From contig CASFWW010000053.1 in assembly GCA_949298505.1 (NCBI GenBank), forward strand, positions 1-18,858: a stretch of 18,858 nucleotides of DNA, given 5' to 3'. This DNA comes from Ornithoclostridium sp949298505. GTDB lineage: Bacteria > Bacillota > Clostridia > Christensenellales > UBA3700. How positions within the stretch are numbered: the first letter of the stretch is position 1; each line of letters starts with the position of its first letter. This document shows, piece by piece, positions 7,701 to 13,136 of the stretch. Below the pieces are notes generated by a model that was not told the origin of the DNA, did not search any database, and saw only the letters and a program-made list of their open reading frames with translations. A program made the position numbers and the translations under genes.

Positions 7701-8489
7701 CGATTTTTCTATATAATGCACGTCGTTGGTCGCGACGACTTTTACGCCGATCTCGCGCGCCAGGCGGACGAGAAGCGGATTTATCTTCTTCTGTTCGGGT
7801 ATGCCGTGATCCTGGAGCTCGATGTAGAAATCTCCCTCCTCGAACATGTCTCTCAGCATTATCGCGTAGTTCTTCGCGCCCTCGTAGTCGCCCGCAAGCA
7901 ACAGCCTGGGGATCCTGCCCGAAAGACACGCCGAACAGCAGATCACGCCTTTTGTGTGTTTTTTGAGAAGGTCTATATCTATACGCGGCTTATAGTAAAA
8001 GCCGTCCACGTATGCGAGACTGTCCATCTGCACCAGGTTGCGGTAGCCATCGTTATCCTTGGCGATCAGCAGAAGGTGATTGAAATCCGAAGGTCTGCCG
8101 CTCTGCTCGTACATATTCTCGCAGGTGTAAAATTCGCAACCGATGATCGGCTTCAGATTCTTGTAATGCTCCTTGCAGGCGCGGTACATCGTGAAAACGC
8201 CGAACATATTGCCGTGATCGGTGATCGCGACGCCGGGCATGCCCTTTGCGACAGCAGCGTCAAGCAGAGGGAACTTCTTGCCCTTGGTCAGTCTCGCCGC
8301 TCCGTCAAGAAGGCTCATATCCGTATGTACGTGCAGATGCACGAACGGCTTGACGGGAGGTTTTTCAGGCTCTTTCTTCTCTTCTTTCCCGGCTACGGCA
8401 GGTTTTTCTTCAGCATTAGCGGGAGCGGCTTCCTGCCCCTCTCCGCCTTTTGCGGCTTCCTGTTCAACGGTTTTCTTTTCTTCTTCCAT
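4779..8489 (-). CDS. dnaE: DNA polymerase III alpha subunit, DnaE type
   Basis: 1236 residues. A 48-residue Glu/Ala/Lys-rich leader precedes the PHP domain, which starts FVHLHVHTDMSLLDG with H51, H53 and H55 and continues AITDHGN. The polymerase core has GAGRGSGVGS (404-413) and PDFDVDFC (445-452) carrying catalytic D448 and D450. Later come SKHAAGVVI, YRPGPMDAIP and the LLRRAMSKKK finger region, then a C-terminal OB domain flanked by acidic low-complexity linkers. In Gram-positives with both PolC and DnaE, DnaE extends primers before handing over to PolC; DnaE1-type proteins of this length can also be the main replicase, and sequence here does not decide. The ATG has GAGGAAG upstream, and the gene overlaps the end of whiA by 26 bases. 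Confidence 0.97.
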   Translation of the reverse strand: MEEEKKTVEQEAAKGGEGQEAAPANAEEKPAVAGKEEKKEPEKPPVKPFVHLHVHTDMSLLDGAARLTKGKKFPLLDAAVAKGMPGVAITDHGNMFGVFTMYRACKEHYKNLKPIIGCEFYTCENMYEQSGRPSDFNHLLLIAKDNDGYRNLVQMDSLAYVDGFYYKPRIDIDLLKKHTKGVICCSACLSGRIPRLLLAGDYEGAKNYAIMLRDMFEEGDFYIELQDHGIPEQKKINPLLVRLAREIGVKVVATNDVHYIEKSDAEMQDVLLCIQTGKTIDDPSRMKFDSDEFYMKTYEEMMDVFSWCPEAVTNTVEIMEKCHVTIEKQDLQPPYVPPDGLTPAEYLRKMAYEGLVERYGTISDELRARAEKELNVIITKGFADYYLVVWDFINYARQHGIPVGAGRGSGVGSVIAYAIHITNVDPLRYNLLFERFLNPERESPPDFDVDFCFERRGEVIEYVTRKYGSDKVCQILALGTMKAKGAIKDVARVYNVPLPDVNKLTKAIANDPKVTLDKVLGRTNNEDDKKLYSPEVVEMYNENPTLRNVIDMALRIEGMPRNCSKHAAGVVICREVISDFVPLQRNGDDITTQFQKEEVELMGMLKMDFLGLKTLTDVSKTRQYIKEDFGVEIDFQKLGYDDPEVYKLIGTGETDAVFQLESTGMKKFMQELKPQSLEDIIAGISLYRPGPMDAIPDYLRSKNNPETITYKHPALEPILNMTYGTLVYQEQVMQIVQVLAGYSLGSADLLRRAMSKKKADIMAKHRDIFLNGDEKMHIDGALKRGVNEDVANAIFDEMENFAKYAFNKSHAAAYAVLAYETAYFKRYYNIQFIAAVINNRITNADEVQKYLTYLKNKGYRIYPPDVNKSRAVFKTENGGLRFGLGGIKNVGEAAMQTLVEEREKNGPYKSISDMLSRLPAGTVNKRIFENLIKAGAFDSFGYTRASLMASYENMLNLSAYEKKKQGSGQLSLFDFIEEEKTDDVPSLPEFPPKVLLENEKEALNVYLSGHPLDEWKYVLEKQPFTLAPLAEYLKEIANIRAGEKSEDEGEGGDFEGESGYLELINTYNEKTVSVCGMLSKVTPKVTKSGKLMGYGNLEDMHATIEVVFFPNVFSKVHYIIPDDAIVRITGRLNLEEERASIVAMDVQLLENNAEEDEEEEKEEETDDVLYVKVESNEQYDEVRGYLRLAPGKVETFVQFDGKLYRCKERVDLKGALVSQLKGLLGDACVKTAKKKK

Positions 8490-9402
8490 CTGTCTTCCTC
8501 TCTCCGAGCGCCGTTATCTTTGCGAGCCTGTGATTGAGCCCGCTCTTGCTTATCCCCATGATCTTTGCCAGATCGCTCAGCGTTGCGTCGCGGTATCTGA
8601 GCCTTGCGTCACAGGTCTCTCTGAGTTTTTCGTCAAGTTTTTCGTATTCTCCGTCAGCCTTCAGCCTTTCTATCGCCTCCACCTGTCTCATAGACGTGGC
8701 TACGCTCTTGTCTATGTTGGCGAGGTCGCAGTTCGCCTTGCGGTTGGCGACGCCGTTCATCTCGCGCGTAACGCTGATCTCGTTTATCAGGATCACGCTG
8801 TCAGAAGCGCCCAGAAACGCCAGCACGTCGCTGACCGTCTCAGCCGATTTCGCGTATACGCTGTAATAATTCCCTTTTTTAGCCATATGTACGTTGAGCG
8901 CGCATCTGCCGAGCAGTTTTTTAAACTCCGCCGCGGCGTCCTCTCCGAAAAAGATGAATTCCACGTGATAGCCCACGCTCTTTTCTTCCACGCTCTCAGA
9001 TGGCACGTACGCGCTTCCGCTCGCGAGAAAAACTCCCCTTGCGTAAGCCGCCGCCTGGCTCCTCGAAGTTATCCCGTCCGTGTCGCCGAGGTCCGTGACC
9101 GCCCTGCCTTCGCTGACAACGGAAAGTATCTTCGCCGCCGCCGCGCCTTCCGCGCGCAGATAATACCCTTTGCCGTCGCCGCCGCCGTATTCAGGCTCCT
9201 CTCCCGTCAGCTCCTTTATCAGCGCCGCCGCTGTGACGACGGGCAGTCTGTTCTTGCTTTCAAGAAGGAGATAGGACTTGCCGCCCGTGATCCCGACAGA
9301 CCCGGTACACTTGACGAGTGCGCAGAGAAACTCTCTCTTTTCTTCTGCGTAATCGTCTTCGTTTATCAAAATCTCTTCCTTGACTTTTTCCGTTATGTTC
9401 AT
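8464..9402 (-). CDS. whiA: DNA-binding protein WhiA
   Basis: 312 residues, the standard length. WhiA combines a degenerate LAGLIDADG homing-endonuclease-like region with a C-terminal helix-turn-helix. Here the former includes YARGVFLASGSAYVP (120-134) without the endonuclease acidic pair, and the latter spans about 272-296 (LSDLAKIMGISKSGLNHRL). The conserved NRKANCDLANIDKS lies at 220-233. It affects division and chromosome segregation in Firmicutes and sporulation in Actinobacteria. I chose the ATG at 9400-9402, which overlaps the TGA of the PHP gene as ATGA, implying coupled translation; only a weak AGAGG precedes it. A longer in-frame reading upstream is out of frame with the PHP gene and is discarded. 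The usual upstream partners rapZ and yvcK are missing. Confidence 0.96.
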   Translation of the reverse strand: MNITEKVKEEILINEDDYAEEKREFLCALVKCTGSVGITGGKSYLLLESKNRLPVVTAAALIKELTGEEPEYGGGDGKGYYLRAEGAAAAKILSVVSEGRAVTDLGDTDGITSRSQAAAYARGVFLASGSAYVPSESVEEKSVGYHVEFIFFGEDAAAEFKKLLGRCALNVHMAKKGNYYSVYAKSAETVSDVLAFLGASDSVILINEISVTREMNGVANRKANCDLANIDKSVATSMRQVEAIERLKADGEYEKLDEKLRETCDARLRYRDATLSDLAKIMGISKSGLNHRLAKITALGERKTDGRRKENR

Positions 9403-10160
9403 ATCACGAGGCCTCTTGCGAATTTCACGGGCTTGTCCGAAACGTTGACTATCTCGTTTTCTGTCAGCCCCATCTTCTCTGAGAGAGAAAGCGCCCAGCC
9501 GCATTTGCCGACGTTGACCGGTTTGTGCGCGTCGCTGTTGATTATCAGTTTCGCGCCCGCGTTCAGCGCCTCCTCTATCCCCTTTTCGTCCGGAGTGCGA
9601 TGCCTGGACGACAGCTCCATATAAGTGCCCGTCGCCGCGCATACCCTGCCGATCTCGGCATAATCGACGTCTATCCTGAACCCGGGATGAGAAAGAATGT
9701 CTATCCTGTTGTTGAGTATACACCTCACCGTTGCGTCCGTATTGAAAGCTCTCTGCTTTGCGCTGTTTTTGAAAAACATCCGGGTGACCCCGTTGAAAGG
9801 CAGACCGAAATAGTCCCTGATCTTTTTCTGATATGCGGTCAGATGAAACCCGAGAAGAAGTATGTCAAGCTTTTGCGCCTGCTCCTCTGTTACGTCAATG
9901 TCTCCGCGCGGACTGATTATGTTGGCTTCCAGCCCGAGAAGCACGCGTATCTTTCTGTATTCCTTGTCTGCTGCCGCGACGTCCTTTTTTATTGCGTCGA
10001 TGTTTTCCGGCTTCACTCCGACCAGCGGATGATTCCTTGCGTGATCGGTGATCGCCACGGCGCGCAGACCGAGACTGAGCGCGTTGACCGCGTTGTCGTT
10101 GACCGTGCCGCTCCCGTGCGAATATCTGGTGTGAGTGTGGAAATCTGCCGTGATCTTCAT
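9399..10160 (-). CDS. PHP-domain metal-dependent phosphoesterase
   Basis: 253 residues forming a single PHP domain. Metal ligands appear in order: H8 and H10 (DFHTHTRYSHG), H15, D39-H40 (AITDH), E78, H106, H158 (ILSHPG), and D210/H212 (NSDAH). This is the YcdX-like branch of the family, which includes phosphatases; the substrate is unknown. A start at the ATG 10158-10160 is supported by AAGGAG seven bases upstream; an earlier start at 10220 would place the promoter's -10 box at the coding edge. It is first in the PHP-whiA-dnaE operon and ends by ATGA overlap with whiA. In related Clostridia this gene sits between murB and rapZ-yvcK-whiA, which fits its position here. Confidence 0.93.
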   Translation of the reverse strand: MKITADFHTHTRYSHGSGTVNDNAVNALSLGLRAVAITDHARNHPLVGVKPENIDAIKKDVAAADKEYRKIRVLLGLEANIISPRGDIDVTEEQAQKLDILLLGFHLTAYQKKIRDYFGLPFNGVTRMFFKNSAKQRAFNTDATVRCILNNRIDILSHPGFRIDVDYAEIGRVCAATGTYMELSSRHRTPDEKGIEEALNAGAKLIINSDAHKPVNVGKCGWALSLSEKMGLTENEIVNVSDKPVKFARGLVI

Positions 10161-10172
10161 TTCTTTCTCCTT

Positions 10173-10198
10173 GCGTGCCCGCGCGCATGCCGGCACGC
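10173..10198 (-). promoter_or_regulatory. Leader hairpin before the PHP gene
   Basis: Minus-strand GCGTGCC (10192-10198) pairs with GGCACGC (10173-10179), a GC-rich seven-pair stem ending two or three bases before the AAGGAG of the PHP gene. It could limit ribosome access, but this is inferred from base pairing only. Confidence 0.4.
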
Positions 10199-10208
10199 CG
10201 GTCTTTAT

Positions 10209-10237
10209 ATTATATACCAAAGCCGCGACTTTTTCAT
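10209..10237 (-). promoter_or_regulatory. Promoter for the PHP-whiA-dnaE operon
   Basis: Minus strand ATGAAA (10232-10237), 17-base spacer, then a perfect TATAAT (10209-10214). The predicted start is about 40 bases before the PHP ATG. With this promoter the operon does not depend on read-through from murB. Confidence 0.65.
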
Positions 10238-10279
10238 CTCTCAGCCATAGCTTTTTAAAATTTTACAATAATAATACCG

Positions 10280-10315
10280 AGTGAATTGTCAAACCAAGTG
10301 CAACACTTTCTGCAA
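10280..10315 (-). mobile_element. Solo relic of the IS30 terminal end
   Basis: AGTGAATTGTCAAACCAAG and the following bases to TGCAA match the terminal 35 bases of both flanking IS30 copies with one mismatch. Read on the minus strand it spells the last eight transposase residues (LQKVLHLV) and stop. The match stops abruptly at 10315, and no further transposase sequence follows. It is either one end of a decayed copy or a footprint of excision or recombination. Confidence 0.75.
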
Positions 10316-10620
10316 ATGCGATTTTTACCAAAAATATTGGTAAAACCAAAAAGTATAATTTTATTTCGGTTGAACAGATCGTAGTCAGGAAACCTCTCCG
10401 AAATACCAAACGCTATCTTGCGGTGTCGGCATTTTCTGCAAAAGGCAACCTGCGCGTAATGTTTTGCAGCGGCGCGTCGGTTACATAAAAACAGACCTTT
10501 CGCAATTGAAACCCCAACTGTATAAGTGGTTGGCGAGTGTTAACGAAAAGTCTGACGGTATTTCAACTACCACAAACAATATACATCAAAATGCAAAATT
10601 TATCAACCCTTAAAACGATA
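10316..10620 (+). pseudogene. Frameshifted coding remnant of unknown origin
   Basis: A plus-strand frame runs through FISVEQIVVRKPLRNTK and RYLAVSAFSAKGNLRVMFCSG, then stops in a frame at about 10489. Shifting frame at that point restores a sensible reading, GYIKTDLSQLKPQLYKWLAS through NEKSDGIST, to a stop near 10615. There is no start codon with a ribosome binding site. The composition looks protein-coding, and the position next to an IS end suggests a decayed mobile-element gene, but I do not recognise the family with confidence. The region also holds a nine-base inverted repeat (TTTTACCAA / TTGGTAAAA, about 10324-10346). It is the bulk of the 610-base gene-poor stretch between PHP and murB. 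Confidence 0.35.
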
Positions 10621-10667
10621 ACGACGGCAGGTCTGTATTGTCTGCCGGTGCTTTTGAATCCGGATAT

Positions 10668-10703
10668 CGCTTGGCGAAGCTGTCCTGCCGCCGCCACGCG
10701 GCT
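10668..10703. repeat. 36 bp direct repeat, copy A
   Basis: Begins CGCTTGGCGAAGCTG and ends GCCGCCACGCGGCT. Identical to 10737-10772 except for one T/C difference; start-to-start distance is 69 bases. The GC-rich second half can fold on itself (CCG / CGG). Confidence 0.85.
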
Positions 10704-10736
10704 CGTAAGCCGGCTGTTAGCGTTCGTAACATTAAC

Positions 10737-10772
10737 CGCTTGGCGAAGCTGCCCTGCCGCCGCCACGCGGCT
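10737..10772. repeat. 36 bp direct repeat, copy B, abutting the murB stop codon
   Basis: Second copy of the 36 bp unit. Its last two bases are part of the murB stop codon (10771-10773), so the repeat array joined or replaced the sequence immediately downstream of murB. No terminator for murB is visible between the stop and the PHP promoter. Confidence 0.85.
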
Positions 10773-11655
10773 ATAGGAAGACGACTTCGTATTCTAGGGT
10801 TATCCCGAACTTACCGAAAACGCGCTGTTTCGCGAGTTCAGCGAGAAAAAGGAAGTCTGCGCCGGTCGCGCCGCCCTTGTTTATTATGAAATTGGCGTGT
10901 TTGACTGATATTTCTGCGCCGCCCTTTTTTTCGCCCTTGAGACCGACGCGCTCAATGTAATAGCCGGCAGACACCCCGTCTGCGCGTTTGAACACACTGC
11001 CGAGAGACCTGCCTTCAGGCTGAGACAGCCTTCTCCTTTCCGCATACTCAGCCACGCTTTCTCTGATCTCCCTCTCTGTGGAAGATACGAGCGCAAACTC
11101 CGCGCCCAGCACGGTCAGCCCCTTTTTCTCAACGTCGGTGCGCCTGTACCCGGCATTCAGCGCGTACGGAGACAGCGCGACTATCCGTCCGTCCGCGGTC
11201 GCCGCGTCCACACGGGTGATCAGTTCCGCGATCTCCCTGCCGAACGCGCCTGCGTTCATCTTCACCGCGCCGCCCACGCTCCCCGGTATGCCCGAAAGTT
11301 GTTCAAACCCCGAAAGCGCCCTCTTTGCGCACTTTGAAACGACGTCCGGCAGTCTTGCGCCGGCGCAGCAGTAGACCCTCTCTCCGTTGAACGTCACGTC
11401 CTTTGCGCGCGAGACGGAGATCACCGTCCTTTCAAAATTCCCGTCGGGGAAAAGCACGTCAGTCGCTCCGCCCACGACGACCGCTTCTCCTCTCAGAAAA
11501 GCGACCGTTCTTGCCAGCGCCATGCCGTCTTCAGGGTACACTGTCTCCCTTACCGCGCACGCGTTGCCGAACGCGCCGGGAGCGTTCTCCCCGTATTTCA
11601 CCTTTGCTCCCAGCCTCGCGAGCGCTGCCGCCCTCTCTCTTCTCTCTTTTTCCAT
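10771..11655 (-). CDS. murB: UDP-N-acetylenolpyruvoylglucosamine reductase
   Basis: 294 residues from the ATG at 11653-11655. MurB is the FAD enzyme that reduces the enolpyruvyl group to make UDP-MurNAc for peptidoglycan. Visible family features: GGATDVL (62-68, usually GGGSNLL), SGIPGSVGGAVKMNAGAFG (121-139), GYRRTD (169-174), SLGSVFKR with the proton-donor Ser (220), GLKGEKKGGAEISVKHANF (238-256) and the closing LEYEVVF with catalytic Glu (290). It is the short type lacking the extra tyrosine loop. An in-frame ATG at 11721 would add 22 residues; I prefer the inner start because it gives the normal N-terminal length. Neither start has a visible ribosome binding site. TACAAT lies six bases before the inner ATG, so a leaderless message is possible. 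Confidence 0.93.
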   Translation of the reverse strand: MEKERRERAAALARLGAKVKYGENAPGAFGNACAVRETVYPEDGMALARTVAFLRGEAVVVGGATDVLFPDGNFERTVISVSRAKDVTFNGERVYCCAGARLPDVVSKCAKRALSGFEQLSGIPGSVGGAVKMNAGAFGREIAELITRVDAATADGRIVALSPYALNAGYRRTDVEKKGLTVLGAEFALVSSTEREIRESVAEYAERRRLSQPEGRSLGSVFKRADGVSAGYYIERVGLKGEKKGGAEISVKHANFIINKGGATGADFLFLAELAKQRVFGKFGITLEYEVVFL

Positions 11656-11826
11656 AACAATATTGTATGCCCGCGTTTTTGCCCGCGTGCGTAAAAGCCG
11701 TTGCGCAAAGTCTTCCTGCATCGGGCGCTTATGCGTGACTTTGCAAGACTCACAGTCTCTTTTTTACGCAAAATCGTATGCGAAAAAGTAAAATTCAGGA
11801 AAAACCTCGATTTTTGCGCGTTTTAA

Positions 11827-11857
11827 GTTTGTATACAAACGCGTATTATGTTAATAT
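11827..11857 (+). promoter_or_regulatory. Palindromic operator and possible promoter upstream of the YitT gene
   Basis: GTTTGTATACAAAC (11827-11840) is a perfect 14-base palindrome resembling GntR-type operators. TTGTAT within it (11829-11834), a 17-base spacer and TAATAT (11852-11857) form a weak promoter reading toward the YitT gene. The palindrome also lies upstream of murB, so it could act on either gene. No regulator gene for it is in the window. Confidence 0.45.
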
Positions 11858-11884
11858 ATTTCCAGACTGAAAATAAGGTGGCTC

Positions 11885-13009
11885 ATGAAAAAACTCGACC
11901 CGTTGGGATTGCTCAGAAGTCTCAGGTATACCAACTTTATCTTCCTCACGCTTGCCGGCGTCATAAACGCGGTGGGCGTCACGCTTATGCTCGCGCCCGC
12001 CGGCATGTACGACGGCGGCTTTTCCGGCACGTCTATCCTGCTCGGTCAGGTCACTCCTCTCAGCATGAGCGTTTATCTTCTGATTCTCAACGTGCCGTTC
12101 TTCCTGTTCGGGCTGAAAAAGCTGGGCGGTCCGTTCATAGTCTATTCGCTCTATACCGTCGCGGTATACTCGCTTTTTTCCTATCTGTTCCAGAACTCGT
12201 TCGGCATAGACTTTTCAGGCGGCTCCCCGATCGCCGGTAACGATCTGTTGCTCTGTTCCGTGTTCGGCGGCATAATCTCCGGCATAGGAAGCGGCATCAC
12301 GATACGCTTCGGCGGCGCGATCGACGGCGTTGAAGTCATGGCGGTCGTTTTCGCAAAAAAATTGGGGATGACCGTAGGCTCCTTCGTAATGTTGTACAAC
12401 GTCATTCTTTACGTCATCGCAGGTCTTGTCACAAAAGGCTGGGTCGCTCCGCTCTATTCCGTCATCGCCTATACGGTGGGACTTAAGGCTGTGGACTTCA
12501 TCATCGACGGTTTCGACAAGGCAAAGTCCGCTTTCATAATCACCGACCGCCACGACGAAGTTGCGGACGCGCTGACAGAAGAATTCGGCAGAGGCGTCAC
12601 CGCGATCGACGCGACGGGTCATTACTCGCAGGCAAGAAAAACCGTGCTATACTGCGTGGTAAACCGCTTTGAAGTGGGCAAACTCAAAGCGATCGTCACC
12701 GCGATCGACAGCAACGCGTTCCTCGTCGTCAACGACGTGACTGACACGCTGGGAAGCAGCCTGAAATACGAGAGATTCATCAGAAGAAGCATAAAAAGAT
12801 CGGGTATCTTCGGCAAAAAGAAAGGAGCGGCAGCCGCGCGTACGTCTGCCCCCGGAGAAACTGCCGGCGCGACGCTTCCCGAAAGCGGCGCGACCTCAGC
12901 CGAACAAAACGCCTTGAGCGCGCAGCCCCCGGAGAACAAACCTGCCGGAGAGGCTCCCTCCGCAACGGCAGAAAAAGCGGAAAAACCAGACTGCTCCGCC
13001 AAAGAATAA
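11885..13009 (+). CDS. YitT family membrane protein
   Basis: 374 residues. The N-terminal half has five or six hydrophobic segments (about 17-38, 45-76, 83-102, 120-143, 165-183 and 187-207), followed by the cytoplasmic ferredoxin-like DUF2179 domain (about 213-295), which begins KSAFIITDRHDEV and contains IDATGHYSQ and VVNDVTDTLG. This is the YitT_membrane plus DUF2179 architecture, widespread in Firmicutes with poorly known function; some members have been annotated as transporters. Unusual here is a tail of about 65 residues rich in Ala, Pro, Glu and Gly (310-374), likely disordered. AAGGTG lies three to four bases before the ATG. The gene is divergent from murB and ends at a strong terminator. 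Confidence 0.9.
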   Translation: MKKLDPLGLLRSLRYTNFIFLTLAGVINAVGVTLMLAPAGMYDGGFSGTSILLGQVTPLSMSVYLLILNVPFFLFGLKKLGGPFIVYSLYTVAVYSLFSYLFQNSFGIDFSGGSPIAGNDLLLCSVFGGIISGIGSGITIRFGGAIDGVEVMAVVFAKKLGMTVGSFVMLYNVILYVIAGLVTKGWVAPLYSVIAYTVGLKAVDFIIDGFDKAKSAFIITDRHDEVADALTEEFGRGVTAIDATGHYSQARKTVLYCVVNRFEVGKLKAIVTAIDSNAFLVVNDVTDTLGSSLKYERFIRRSIKRSGIFGKKKGAAAARTSAPGETAGATLPESGATSAEQNALSAQPPENKPAGEAPSATAEKAEKPDCSAKE

Positions 13010-13095
13010 AATGCTGAAAACACGGCGAAAACCCCGGAAAAGCCGTAACAGGTCGTGAATTTTACGCCCGCAGTTGATCGGATAACATAAAAAAG

Positions 13096-13120
13096 AAGGG
13101 AGGACCTGCCTCCCTTTTTT
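13096..13120. terminator. Bidirectional intrinsic terminator between YitT and Sel1 genes
   Basis: AAGGGAGG (13096-13103) pairs with CCTCCCTT (13109-13116) around a five-base loop. A T-run follows on the plus strand and an A-rich stretch precedes it, so the reverse transcript also gets a U-tract. It serves the convergent YitT and Sel1-repeat genes. Confidence 0.9.
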
Positions 13121-13136
13121 GAATCCAAAAATTATA

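Noticed and set aside
6060..8537. 825-residue plus-strand open frame opposite dnaE
   Set aside because: Long only because of the codon bias of dnaE on the other strand; its sequence is His/Arg/Val-rich with no domains.
8221..9624. 467-residue plus-strand open frame opposite dnaE, whiA and the PHP gene
   Set aside because: Covers three well-supported genes in antisense and has no start signal.
9403..9723. 107-residue N-terminal extension of WhiA
   Set aside because: Arg-rich out-of-frame reading of the PHP gene; WhiA proteins start at the MNITEK position, and the ATGA overlap supports that.
10668..10772. CRISPR array from the 36 bp repeats
   Set aside because: Only two copies, no third unit, no cas genes, and the second repeat merges into the murB stop codon.
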